Part shown: positions 1 through 12,400 of the stretch, piece by piece | How the letters are laid out: each line of letters begins with the position of its first letter | How positions within the stretch are numbered: position 1 is the stretch's first letter | Source: Hypomesus transpacificus | Taxonomy: Eukaryota > Chordata > Actinopteri > Osmeriformes > Osmeridae | DNA: 64,000 nucleotides | Direction of reading: 5' to 3' | NCBI RefSeq assembly: GCF_021917145.1 | Contig: NW_025813858.1 | Location: 1-64,000 of the forward strand | Notes under the pieces: generated by a model | What the model was told of the DNA's origin: nothing | What the model saw: the letters and a program-made list of their open reading frames with translations, nothing else | Databases searched by the model: none | Translations under genes and position numbers: made by a program

Positions 1-589
1 GAGATACTCAATCACCAAAACAGAATCCAACAAGGTTTCAGAAGGACGATCCTGAAGAGAAAGGGACCAGTCCTAATCAGCAGTCTGAGCTCCAGGCTTG
101 CCTGCATCCGTTCTGTAGATGTTCATGAGACCACATCTACTCCACCTGTATTCATCTCCATCAATGCCAGGTTCACACAGCTTGATTGGCTGGCTGTGAG
201 TAATGACAGCAGTTTTCAGACAGTACAATTTAATTACGGGTGCGATGGGGGGACATTTTCAGACGGGAGATTCTAGAAGGGAGCAAGGACATGGATTAAT
301 GAAACACTCAGCTCTCTGTATTCCATCATGGCTATTTGATTTATTAATTAACTACGGTTGTTTCTTCCATTCACAAGATGCGAGATGACGCATGCACACA
401 CACACCACACACACACACACCACACATAAACAGATAACATTCCATTCGCTCCCACTGGGTGGATGTCCAGCCATGGGATATGTTGAATCTGAAGGTCTTG
501 AGTCATGGACTGTACTACAAATATTCAGTTTGTGACGTACACAACACCACAGTCCCAAAAGAGTCACATCTACACACAGAAGGCCCCAC

Positions 590-935
590 CCCACACACAC
601 ACAAACAGAAGACCCCCCCCCCCCCACACACACACAAACAGAAGACCCCCCCCCCCCACACACACACAAACAGAAGACCCCCCCCCACACACACACAAAC
701 AGAAGACCCCCCCCCCCCCCACACACACACAAACAGAAGACCCCCCCCACACACACACACAAACAGAAGACCCCCCCCCCACACACACACACAAACAGAA
801 GACCCCCCCCACCACACACACACAAACAGAAGACCCCCCCCCACCCACACACACACACAAACAGAAGACCCCCCTCTCCCCACACACACACACAAACAGA
901 AGACCCCCCCCCCCCCCCACACACACACACAGAAG
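590..935. repeat. minisatellite of C-runs plus CA plus AAACAGAAGA
   Basis: About eleven tandem units of 27-36 bp each combine a C7-C14 run, a short (CA)n and the word AAACAGAAGA. Unit length varies mainly through the C-run and CA lengths. The complementary strand therefore carries about eleven G7-G14 runs. Open reading frames through it (Pro/His/Thr-rich on plus, Cys/Val/Gly-rich on minus) are translations of the repeat and not genes. Confidence 0.95.
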
Positions 936-1159
936 CCTACACATGCCACATCTGAATTAAAGACAAATAAACTTCTTGTTTGAGTGCGAGGCCAGGCTAA
1001 TGTCATGAACTGTGTTTACTGTGTGTGGCCGTGTGGCGGTGTGTGAGGGCCTGAGAGAGAGGAGGAAGAGAGCTGGAACAGGTCTCACAGTAGCTAGACG
1101 CCCCAGGCTCGGATTACTGCCTGATCTCGCTTCAGTCCTGCACATACTGCGGCACACAC

Positions 1160-1190
1160 AGAAACACACACACACACACACACACACACA
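1160..1190. repeat. (AC)n microsatellite
   Basis: An uninterrupted AC dinucleotide run of about 15 units. Confidence 0.95.
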
Positions 1191-1254
1191 AGCTACAATT
1201 GTCAGATGAAAGCCTGTAGATATATGAGTCATCTAGGCAGCGTACTGAAGTAGA

Positions 1255-1500
1255 TAAGTAAGTAAATGTTATTTATAAAGCACACTAACACAGCAAGGCT
1301 GACCGAGGTGCCAAACAAAAGCACAATAAAACCATAAAATACATATAAAAACAAAATACAAACAGTCAATAACAGTAAAATAAGTAACAATGCAACTCAA
1401 GAGGTAGAGGGAAACCCTAGTGCATATAAATGCGTTTTAAGTTTGGATTTAAAAACAGACAATGAATGAGCCTGCCTGAAAAGACAACGTGACTGCGACC
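1255..1500. mobile_element. interspersed repeat, family undetermined
   Basis: The AT-rich segment begins with a TTATTTATAAAGCAC-type motif followed by A-rich filler with many AAACA/AAATA words. I judge it to be a degenerate fish interspersed repeat, of the same general kind as the stretch at 48,727-48,890. There are no open frames and I could not define ends or a target-site duplication. Confidence 0.4.
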
Positions 1501-2639
1501 CACATCATGATGTAACGCTTGGACAGTTCAATCTACACTTCCCTAAAATCTCTCCATGCGCATAACTGAAGCGTTTAACATGAGGCGACTGCGGACGCGT
1601 CTTCAAGTCTCAAGTTTCCATTTGGAATGTTTTGTTGGATAAGGGAAGTGGAGCTGGGTCTCGGAACATTGTAGTACACAGACGTAACACACAGAGGTGA
1701 TACAAGTACATGACCTATGTGGTACATGTTCACCTCAAGAGCTTAAACATATGACAGTATGTCAGCAGATGACAGGGTTGTTATGTAAGGGGGAAAAGAG
1801 TGCGTTTTGTGGTCTCTATGACACATCACTTTGATATCATCAACCACCCCTAGCTTCCAACGCCCTCCCTCCTCCAGCACACTCCGACACATATTGTATA
1901 AATATTCCTTTGTGACTACCAAGCTGCACCCCCCCCCCCCCCCCTTTCTGAACCCATCTTGAGTCCAATCAGCAGTCTGACATGCAGGATCCGAGGCCCC
2001 CACAGAGACTGTGACTCTCTTCAGACACCAGCAGCACCAGACACACTGTTTCCTGTTTGATCTAGGGAGAAGGGCTCTCTCTCTCTGTGCAACTTATTTC
2101 ACTTTATTTCTCTCACACACACACCTTTCCCCCACTCTGTTTCCTGCACTTTTCATATGTAGACGCGTGTGCGCACACCCCCTTCACACACAACACACAA
2201 CACACACTCTGTCTTTCTTAAAAGCTCTGACTTCTGAGGTTGCGTCACGTCACATTTCCAAATCGACCGTGTCATTCTCCGTGCCATAGTCCTCATCATT
2301 CATCCTGGGTGTCCACAAACAAGGCCAGGACACAGCAGCCCCTGTCATGAAGCACCTGCTGTCTCTGTTTATCTGGGAGAGAGAAGGAATACAGGATGCC
2401 CTATCTTCAGCTTCTATTCCCAGCGGAAATATACAACACCTTCTGAGGCTGACTTTCATGCACTCTGCTCTTTCTTTCTCTTTCGGTTGTATTTCCACAT
2501 TCTCCAGTGGAATGAGGAAGTGCCGCCGGTGGAAAGCTGAACACAGCTTCGAGTCACCTATCCATTACCATGGCCCCTAGGAAGGATTAAGAGAGGTGTA
2601 CGTTCCCACAGACCCCTGCCCAATATCACCCTGTCCTAT

Positions 2640-2800
2640 TTCTACTGCTCCTCCTCCAACTCCTCTTCCTGCTCCTCCAACTTCTCTTCCTACTCCTCCT
2701 CCTCCTCCTCCACCTCCTCTTCCTCCAACTCCCCTTTCTCCTCCTCCGACTGTTCTTCCTCCTACTCCTCTTCCTCCTCCTCCTGTCCCTGAGTCCCCGC
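2640..2800. repeat. imperfect (TCC)n tract
   Basis: Imperfect CCT/CTT triplet repeats run for about 160 bp, with pyrimidine on the plus strand. The Pro-rich and Gly-rich frames crossing it are artefacts of the repeat. Confidence 0.9.
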
Positions 2801-4429
2801 CCCGCTGTGTTTGATACTGCAACATAAAGCTTGTAATCCTGTCGCTGGGTTTTCCGTAAACGGGCCCCGGTGGTTGGTTCTGCAGGGCCCCCAGGGTCTG
2901 AGGAAATGACTTGCTCCTCACTCGCACAGTCAAATGAACACGGTAAGCAAGTGTGCTACCGCACAGCCAGTTCATTTGTGAAACGTATTAGGATTTATGA
3001 GCCAATGAAGTGTAGAGGTAGTTTATTAGACGGCTGTCCGTGAAGGGGGAAAATGCCAAATGACATTTTCAAATCTTATTTGCTTTTTGTGCGCTTTATA
3101 ACGACAGAGAACGGGGAGGGAAATAAAGACCGTCGAGTCGTTGACGGCTTTACATGCTGTGTGGGGAAATTGGCTTTGGCATTTCGTGGCGCCGGTGTCA
3201 AACGCAGAAACGTTCTCCTGGAAAACATTCTCCCATTCATTCCAAACTGAGCCCCCCTCAAAAAAACAAAAACCACTCCACATTCATGCACGCCTCAACC
3301 ACCTTCCATACAGCCTCCTATTTCATTCTGTCACACATGTCCAGGCTCTCTACCCTCATCTGAGGAGCAGAGCAGGTGTGGCGAGGAGCCAGCCAGTGTC
3401 TCTCCAGCCAACTAGAAGGAATATAGATGGGGTGGGGGGGGTGGGGGCCCAGACTGAAGGAGGAGTTCTTTTCCCGGTTCACTGCATCCTGACTTTGCCG
3501 GGCATCAACTGTGTAGATGAGATCTCCTGGGAGGGTAATAGAGGGAAAAAAGGACTGCTTGGTTGGTGCACGGTGTGCGGGTGTGTGTGAGTATGTACAC
3601 GGGTGTGCGCACGTGTGTCTGCATACGTACGCGTGCATGTGTGCGTGTGTGTTGAGTCCTTGACTCTGCACAGTGCAGGGAGTCTTTCATTAGCACCTTC
3701 TGAGAAGGGCTACTCCACAACACCAGGACATCTCAAGACTGCTGGAGGACACTTCACAACCTGCTGCTCCTAACAGGCGTTAGTTAACGTGATAAGACCC
3801 TTCCACGACGCTCATTCACATAAATATGTCTTAATAAGACGAGCTTTTTTAACATTTGGAAAGGTTAGGGTTGTGGTTAAGGGTTAACATTAGATGAGAT
3901 GAGCATTCGTTAATAAGTAACAAGGCCCCAGTAAGACGTTTATTAAGATTAATGAACGTTAACAGGCCTCACTAATTTACGAAGGGCTTATTACTTTTTA
4001 AACCAACGCTTATTATTAGCAGCAGGATCTAACCTGTAACCGACAGTGGATCAAGAGAAGAGTCTGGAAGTACACCTCTCTCTGGTCAGCCAACACAGCA
4101 GCTCCTACCACCTCGACACTTCGCTCATACAGTGAATCTAATCTCTGTCCAGTTCTCAGGGCTCATAGTGAATAACGGCGACTATTCAGCCAGAACGGTA
4201 TCATCTCTGTAAAGAAGAGAAAGGGGTTTTGTGTTCTTTTCTACTGGAGAGAGGGCAGAGGAAAGGCTTCACAGGTGATTGTGGAAAACACAGCCCTTAT
4301 CAGTAACACGAGTCAGAACGGTGCAGAGGCAGGGAGCAGAGAAGCTAATTATCACCCTCCTCTTAGTCTCAGCTGTAACATCAATACTCCATTACTGAGG
4401 GCCGTCTGCAGGGACCGGGAATGGCCCCT

Positions 4430-4745
4430 GCACGCACACACACACACATACACCTAGACACACACACACACACACACACCTAGACACACACACACATACA
4501 CCTAGACACACACACACCTAGACACAAACACACACCTAGACACACACACACACATCTAGACACACACACCTAGACATACATACAAACACACACATATACA
4601 CAGACACACATCTAGTATAGTATAGTATATACGTACAAATATAGACATACACACACAAATGCACACATAGCTATACATACACACACACGAATGCACACGT
4701 GAATGCACGCACGCACGCACGCAGGCACACACACACACACACAAA
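4430..4745. repeat. compound CA-rich array with CCTAGACACAC units
   Basis: (CA)n blocks are punctuated by CCTAGA and CATCTAGA words, giving an irregular tandem array of about 315 bp that ends in GCAC and CA repeats. Confidence 0.9.
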
Positions 4746-5768
4746 CCGAAGAGTCAAACAGCTTGAAGTTAGGAGGCCTTCAGAAATAACCCGTTCCAAG
4801 CCAGCCAAGAGCAGAAGGTGCTTAACAAGATCACTTGGCCTCACGTTTCCCTGAATCCTGGTGTTCCTCCACCAGGTTAATGACTGAGGTTACCTTCACC
4901 CACAGTATGCATATACAGGCCTACAGGCATACGCTGACAAACACCCACATTTCTCATCATTCAATGCTGTAAATCTTGGGACTCAGAGACAGTTAAAATT
5001 CCTTCTCGTCACTCATCTCCCACTCAAGTATTTCAGTCGTCGTATTCCAAACAAGCTGTACTTGAAGAGTGGGCGTGTTTCTACTGTGATGGGGATCGAG
5101 TGGGAGAGGAAGAGAGAGGAAGAGAGGAGAGAGAGTGACCACACCTCAAGCACTTCCATTAGCGTGTGTAATGGCGCTGAAAGCTTTTGTACTGATAGCG
5201 ATTCAGAGCTAAACACACACTCCAACCTCCCCACCATCACCCTCTCTCCCTCTACTGTGTCTCTCCCTCTCCGTCTCCTCCGCATCTGAATCTCTCTCTA
5301 CTGTTATAGCTCTCCCTCTCGGCGTGCGAACATCCCCGTTTCATGAGAGAGAAAAAGACGGTGGTTCTTAGTATTTGAACTTTGGCCCCAAAATGAAATT
5401 ACACTGGCTAACCTTGCTATGTCACCAAACAAGACTGTCAGGATCCAATTGCTGGCTCTCGGTCATGAACATGACATTCCTGGCTCTTATAGAATCTTTG
5501 ACAAATGATGGCAACACGTCAATAATGACAGATTGGTGAAGGTAATTGTGGTAGGTTGTGCTTTTGTTCACTCACGGCTGAATTCGAGAGTCTGAGAGGA
5601 ACAAGGGCCTCAGGAAAGACCGGTCACTGCTCCCTGCTCTAATACAAGACTGAATGACACGCTAATCAATATAGGTTTACCCTGACTTAAGTCCTGTGTC
5701 AAGGCAGAATCCATGCAGGCTGTCAATTCGCTTGTCTGCTGAGAGCACTGATCTGTGACAAGTGTTCT

Positions 5769-6050
5769 GTCACGACGTGAGGTGGGGTTGGACCCAAATG
5801 CAGGGGAGTACCGAGGCATAGCGAGGAACACAGGTTTAATTCTCAAAACGGGAAACAGACAGGGTACACGCAGGGACAAAGGGTAATGCTAAGACAAAGA
5901 CTGGACACAAAGCAGGAACCTAAATACACAGAAACAAACAAGACACAGGTGAACACAATGAAACTAACGAGACAGGTGACGACAATGACAGGGAAACACT
6001 AGGGCAGGGCAAAACCAAAAACAATAGGGGGGCACGGCTGTGGCCGTGAC
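5769..6050. mobile_element. MITE-like element with GTCACG/CGTGAC ends
   Basis: The segment starts GTCACGACGTGAGG and ends GGCCGTGAC, so its termini form a short inverted repeat. TGTTCT occurs immediately to the left (5763-5768) and again just to the right (6052-6057), resembling a target-site duplication. The interior is non-coding and rich in GACACAGG/GAAACAG words. This looks like a non-autonomous DNA element; the superfamily is not determined. Confidence 0.5.
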
Positions 6051-7799
6051 ATGTTCTGCTGCATTCCTATTTTCGTTGTTTAATGGCCTAGGTGGATCAG
6101 GTCATCTGCCCTTGCCCTTGCCCCTGGCTGTGACCTCGGAGGTCATCTCACGCTTCTGACAGTCACCGGGGAAGGTCAAAGGTGAGTTCATGGGAGTTGA
6201 CTGCCGTGTGGGCGCAACAAACTCCTATTTTTAAAAGCGAGATTTATCAGCCACACATAAACCAGGCAGGGGCAATCCACTGGACTCAATGTCATCTATG
6301 CACAAGGATCTAAGGCTAAGACAATCACTGTTTTTTTTATGAGGATCTCTTTTGATCTGTTGTGATCCTCTGGGGGAGGGGATCTCGACGGAGGGGCTTG
6401 CAGAGCGAGTGTTCTGCATCCCAAACGCTGCAGCTGAGCTGGCTGCAGCTGAGCTGCACGCAGAGCGTGATGTGGAGACGTGAGATCTGGCGGCTGCAGA
6501 GACACACGCTACCTGTGCAGATGAGCAGCCCGGTGTGGAGCGTGAGCCGGAGGAGAGGGCACGAGACAAAGGAAGAGGGGAAGGCTGAGCGAGCGAAGAA
6601 AGAGTGGAGCCAGGAGGAGAGAGAGCGAGGGAGAGAGCGAGGGAGAGAGCGAACGAGGAAGAGAGCGAGGGAGAATCTCATTAGCAAGGAAGAGTAGTCG
6701 GGGGCCTTGGCCTTTAATGTGAAGCTCTGTTTCTGAATCCTTGCCCGCAGTCTGCACAAATCCCCCCTTCTTTCTCTGTCTCTGTCCTCTCTCTTTCTCT
6801 CTCCACCACACACTCTCCCTCTTTCCATCTTCCTTTCTCTCTCTCCCTGATGTTCTCTTGAGAAGACAGGCACAACTTATTTATGGCCCTTGTATTGTCT
6901 GTATGCGTCGGCTTAAGTAATAATGGAGGCTGCTCGGCGGATGGAACAGAGACTCATTCTCGGCCCACATTTGAAGGATGAAATGGGAGCGTTGGAACCT
7001 GCCAGGGGCCGAGACCGACCGTCACACTGAAGATGCAAAATGCAGTCTTTTTGTTTCTTCTTTCTCTCTCCCTTCATCGCACTTCCACGTGTTTCTCTCT
7101 CTCTCGCTCTCCCTTCATCGCACTTACATCTCTCTCTCTCTTCCTCCGTCTGGAGCTGGAGGGTGGGTGAGGTGAACCTAGAGCAGACTGGGGGGCACTG
7201 AGGCAGAAAGGAGCGAGCGCAGGTTCCTCCCATGATGCATCAGGATACAACACTGGCTGACCTATCAGGCGATCGCCTGCAGGACAAGGGTTTTCTGTGT
7301 TTGTGTGCAACCTTCATTAGTTAGTTTTCTTTTTCTCTGCGCTTACCACTCGAGAAACCTGCCTCCGGCCGCCAATTAAGTTTTAACAAGGGTTAAGCGT
7401 GCTCCTCCAGCACCCCATCTCTGGCTGAGGGGGAGAGGGAGAGCGTGCAGGAACAGCCCTGGTCAAGCCACGTTGTGTCGGTCCTGCATGGAAGAAGACA
7501 CACGTATGCACAACAAGTCGACTCCCGAGCAGGTATCTTATCCAGTGTTGGGGAGAGTTCTTCTGCCTTCCTTCCTCCTTCCCCAGTCCCCTTCCCTCTC
7601 CAGCTCTCTAACTCTGCCAAGCAACTTCTAATGATGTCCCTGGTGACAGGTGTTGGCTTATCCGGTATCCTGTATCCTTACACACACACACACACACACT
7701 CACACACTCTCGCCAGCAGCTGGTAGCTTTGCCAAATGTGTCTCCCTGACTTGAAAGGGATGAGGAGAGCAGATGTGACTCTATTCTCTCTGACAGCTC

Positions 7800-7955
7800 A
7801 GGGAGGAGAAAGAGAGAGAGAGAGAGAATAGGAGAGAGAGAGAGAATAGGAGAGAGAGAGACAGAATAGGAGAGAGAGAATAGGAGAGAGAGAGACAGAA
7901 TAGGAGAGAGAGAGAGCGAGAGAGAGAGCGAGAGCGAGAGAATAGGAGAGAATGG
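7800..7955. repeat. (GA)n array with GAATAGGA interruptions
   Basis: GAGA blocks alternate with AGAATAGGAGAG words in a tandem, purine-only tract of about 150 bp. Confidence 0.95.
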
Positions 7956-8399
7956 GTGAGACAGAGCTATGATCCTCTATCTGTTCTGTGTGGATGCATT
8001 GTCCATCTCTAAATTACATAAAAGGGCCACGACTTCATCTAATCAATCAAAACACAATTGATATTAATTAATTACAGTACACAGTCCAGCTAAATCTATC
8101 TGAAACTCAGTGCATCAGTGAGATGTGTTGACATTGTTCAAACGAACACAAAAAACTATGTAGTGATCCACAATACCCTGCTTCCCACTGACGCCGTCAC
8201 CACGCCTTCAAGGTTTTAGAAGAGGAGATTTTGTGTGTGTGTGAGATTGATGTAGATAAGCCTAATTCCAAGCCAAAGATAAGGGCATGTGTCTATTTGT
8301 GATAACAGTGATTACTTAATTCAGGTCTTTATTATATCAGAATTGTTTTTTCACCAAGTCAACCGGCCACTGCTCGTCAGAAATGCTTTACCTCAATGG

Positions 8400-8463
8400 C
8401 TGTTAAATAGGCTGGGGGTTTTGAGGGAGCCCTGTTAAATAGGCTGGGGGTTTCGAGGGAGCC
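8400..8463. repeat. 32-bp tandem duplication
   Basis: Two adjacent copies of a 32-bp unit beginning CTGTTAAATAGGCTGGGGG differ at a single position (TTTTGAGG against TTTCGAGG), so the duplication is recent. Confidence 0.9.
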
Positions 8464-8726
8464 CTAGGCAATACAATATAGTGGACAAAACACAAGTCCT
8501 TATCACCCTTAACACCCTGAAACATCCTTAAATATCCAATATGCCTGTTTTCTCTTTCAAAAGCATGCTGACCATGTCTCCCCAGTGACAGGTGGTAATT
8601 AGGATGTTAGCGAGAGCACCATTAGGACACACACACACACACTCAGTGCTCCTTTCAGCTGCAGACTGAAAACGAGAACACACCCTGAGTTGAGACAGGA
8701 GGATAAGGAAGGGGGAGAAAGGAGAG

Positions 8727-8922
8727 TACATTTACATCCATTTTGTCATTTAGCAGACAATCTTATCCAGAGCGACTTACAGTAAGTACAAGGACATTCC
8801 CCCCGAGGCAAGTAGGGTGAAGTGCCTTGCCCAAGGACACAACGTCATTGGGCATGGCCGGAAATCGAACCGGCAACCTTCAGATTAATAGTCCGATTCC
8901 CTAACCATTCCGTCATCCGGGT
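8727..8922 (-). mobile_element. tRNA-derived SINE, near full length
   Basis: On the minus strand the element begins with a tRNA-like head containing a B-box GGTTCGATTTCC (consensus GGTTCGATTCC, one change here). It continues through a conserved body (CAAGGCACTTCACCCTACTT) and ends in a TCTGGATAAGA...TGCTAAATGA tail. The same element recurs at 17.2, 18.0, 30.7, 35.4, 49.0, 54.5 and 60.5 kb. This is the most diverged near-complete copy in the window. Confidence 0.85.
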
Positions 8923-9384
8923 CCAGCGCACAGAAAGAGAGGGAATATTGGAGGGAAAGGGAGAAAGATGAACGGCAGAGACACAGAGGACAAGACGATG
9001 TAGGAGAGGTGTGCAAGAGAGGGGGAGAAAAAGAGGTGTAGAAAGGGAGGTAGGGAAGAAGAAAAAAAGACAGTGGTGGAGATGGGGAGTGAAAGACAGA
9101 GAAAGAGGGCGAGCTCAAGCCTAGCCTTGAGGGCAGGTGGAGCTAAACGGTGGTTCTCTGTAGCAACAGCCTGCTTCTATCTCTCTCTCTATCTCTCTCC
9201 AGCAGCTCTCTAACATGGAAATTGATTTATAGGAGGGGCAGTGATGGTACCATAGGGACGCTAGCACAGGTGCCTCTAGTCAAGAGGGGGACATGCTAAT
9301 GAGAGAAGAGGGACTGGCCAGCTAACAAGAAATGAACGACAGATTGGGGAGAGAGACAGAACTGGAGAAGTGGAGGAAGAGACG

Positions 9385-9394
9385 GAGGGGGAGA

Positions 9395-9453
<59 letters not shown>
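9385..9453. repeat. (GA)n microsatellite
   Basis: A run of about 33 GA units with one GATA interruption. Confidence 0.95.
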
Positions 9454-9456
<3 letters not shown>

Positions 9457-12400
9457 AAGAAAACCATAGAAGGAAAAGGTCTGGAGAGAAGTGTTTTTCA
9501 CTCAAACCAATGTTTTACAAGAGAGATTTGAGGGCAGCATGCAAATTTGATACACCATGTTTCAGGGCACCATGTATTTAAGAACACGCTGGCCTGATTT
9601 TCTAAGCCCCTGGGTAATTACTGTACTTTTATGTTACCATGGTAAGGCCTTCGCGACTTTCACTTCACAGACAGGTGTAACCAATTGAAGAGAACCATCT
9701 ACCAGTTCAAATAAACCACCAGATGACTCGAATAAAACATTTATTTCTGACACAGATGAGTAATAGTCTGTACTAATCCTGGCTCACATAAAGGTGTGAA
9801 TACGCAGGGACATGAAAGAGTCCTCACAAGTTGATGTGACGTTCCACTTAAAGGGCAACTTAAGTGGGAAAGTATTTGGTTCACTTTAAAAACAGCTCTC
9901 AGCAAGATGAGTAATGACTAATCCCAAATATTGAAAGAAAAAGAAAATCTAATGAAAACAATGCAATGTAGTTGAAGATAGTGAGTGTGTATGTGTGTGT
10001 CTGTAAATGTGTGACACGCATGCGTGGGTATGTTTAACTGAAATCCTAATGTAAGCCATCAAGAAACAACAATGTCATCTTACAGCTCAGCAGCCGTTCT
10101 CTCTGGAAGCTGCGTAATCCTAGGATGACACGAGTAAGTAGGACGCATCATCGTAAACTCTGATTGAAGACCGTTATCACCTCCTGGGACACGTTTTAAC
10201 ACGTGGTTCTTTCAATATTCCTTCTCTAGAAATAATATATTTTCAATTGGTTGGTGGAGTGGTGTATACTTCACAGCCTTTCCTGATCGACCGGGACAGG
10301 CCACTCAGCTGATGGTCTTTTGCCTTGTTGGGAGCTAAACTATGTGATTTATGTTGTGGCATTTTTTTTCACCCCTGAAGCCCCGATGTGCCGTTGAGCA
10401 ACGCAAGTACAAGCCGGTAGCTCAATATCAACAGTATTACTAAAAGGTCTGGCTGTCGGAGGCTTCAGATTGTAAACTACACTAAAAGATGGCTGTGCTG
10501 CTCTTTAAATGTGATCCAGAGATTGTATAAATGTTCTTTGGGAAACAAGACAGGTATGACATTTCCCAGTAATCCTCCTACACAGATACCCAGACACATT
10601 CTCATGCTCAACACACGCACGCACACACACACCCTCCTTAATTAGTAACACACTTGCAGACACACAAACACACACAGTTTTTGCTTCAGCACTAAACTTC
10701 CACTCTTCTACTTTTTATAGGTGGCCTACATTGGTATCAGAAGTTGCCTCCATGTGTTTCTCCAGTTGTTCTGGATAACTGGTGAAACCTTTTAATTAGA
10801 CTAAATAAACAGTTTAATAACTAATATTTATAATTTTTAAAACATGACCTGCTTCTTTTCTCGGAACTCCAAAAGCAAATACTGAAAGATCCTGTAAAGC
10901 AAATTCCATGATTCCATGCTTCGTTAGACCGTTGAACAGTTTCTTTTCCATTTTCAGCTCAGGTTTTGTATAGGCGGAGCCAAAACAAGACCGATCTAAG
11001 TCACAGCGACGGACAGCGATCTACGTCAGATCACAGACGGTTGCATTCTGTTACTCAGCTGGTACGATAGTTTAATATACTACTATTTGTATTTCTGTAT
11101 TGTCACTAAGCATTAATAAATAAATAAAACATTTTTTTTTTAAATAACAAAAAAACTCAGGTGGTACGAAGCAAAGACAAAGTAATTAATACATAAAACA
11201 CTCAGAGACTGCAGGTAGGTCTATTCTGATATCGGCAAGTTAGTGTTGCTGTTGTTGCTAAATTCAATAAATTCGAGGGGGCAGAGATTCAGCTCCTTCA
11301 GGCGACACGCCCTGCGCTAGCTAGCTAACGACGTAGTTTGCTAACTAGCAGCTAGCAACGAGACTAACAACTGTTTTAGCTAAGAAGGCACACAAACGCA
11401 TGGTTGTTAATGGTCTGCATCTTTAGCACATAACAGCGACAGAAAAAACATGAACATGCTCGACGATATTCTCTTTCCTAAACAGTAACCGACAGACAAA
11501 AATATTTAATTTACCCAATGCCGAACGTTTCACGGCCAACGACGCCGCGGTGTCAGGAATCGCTGAAATTTGATGCATAGAGTGAGCGGCCCCATTATCG
11601 TCCACCCTAACTCTCCCAACCTGACTTGTCACCCATTCACCTATCAGCCAATCACAGAGGTTAGGCCTGCTGCAAGGAAGCTTGTGCATCAACAAAGTTC
11701 TTATCACTGATATTGGTTCTTATTATTTGGATGACGTTTTTTACCTTCACTAATCTTAATTTCAGCCAGTTATTGACGAGTTTCAGGTAGAAAACTATTT
11801 GTATGACACTCCCTTTGCAATTTACTAGAACAAGGGTAAGATAAACTAGGCTACTTTATGAATAAGGGCCCAGTCAGTTTTTCGTTTACAAAGATAAAAC
11901 ATTGCGTTTTGGAGGTGTTTACGTGTCTGAACTAAAAATGTCGCCGGATTTTGTCTCAGAAATGTCACCTTATCAAACACACGTGCGCACGTCTCTGTTG
12001 CCATCGGTGAATGCCATCTTATTTGCCGATAGCCGATGGCAGTCGATAAGCTAAATATTGTCCGATAGGCCTATAAATGTTCGGTCGAACGATCGGTGCA
12101 TTCGTAGTTTACTCGATTTCATTATTCACTTTTCCAGATTCCAGGTGCCTATTGTATGACTTCTAGAAGGCTAAGTGTGTTTAGAAAGCTTGTCTCTACT
12201 AAGTGGCAGAACCTGTTGCTTGAGATTCCAATACAAGGTAGCCTAGAGCAGCGACATATTGTTAATGAAAAAAGACATCTGTCATCTGGTCTCTAAAGGA
12301 AATAATTTAGCTTGACACTTAATACTTATACAAAGTATAACAAAAAAGATATGCGCTTTGAATTCTTTCGTTTCAAACAAAGCTATCAGGGGGAAGTAAT

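Noticed and set aside
352-1006. Several 120-190 aa frames on both strands (Cys/Val/Gly-rich or Pro/His/Thr-rich)
   Set aside because: They are translations of the C-run/CA minisatellite and have no other sequence content.
8850-8922. Possible tRNA genes at the SINE heads
   Set aside because: Heads keep box-like motifs but lack a foldable acceptor stem and continue into the SINE body; no free tRNA gene was seen.
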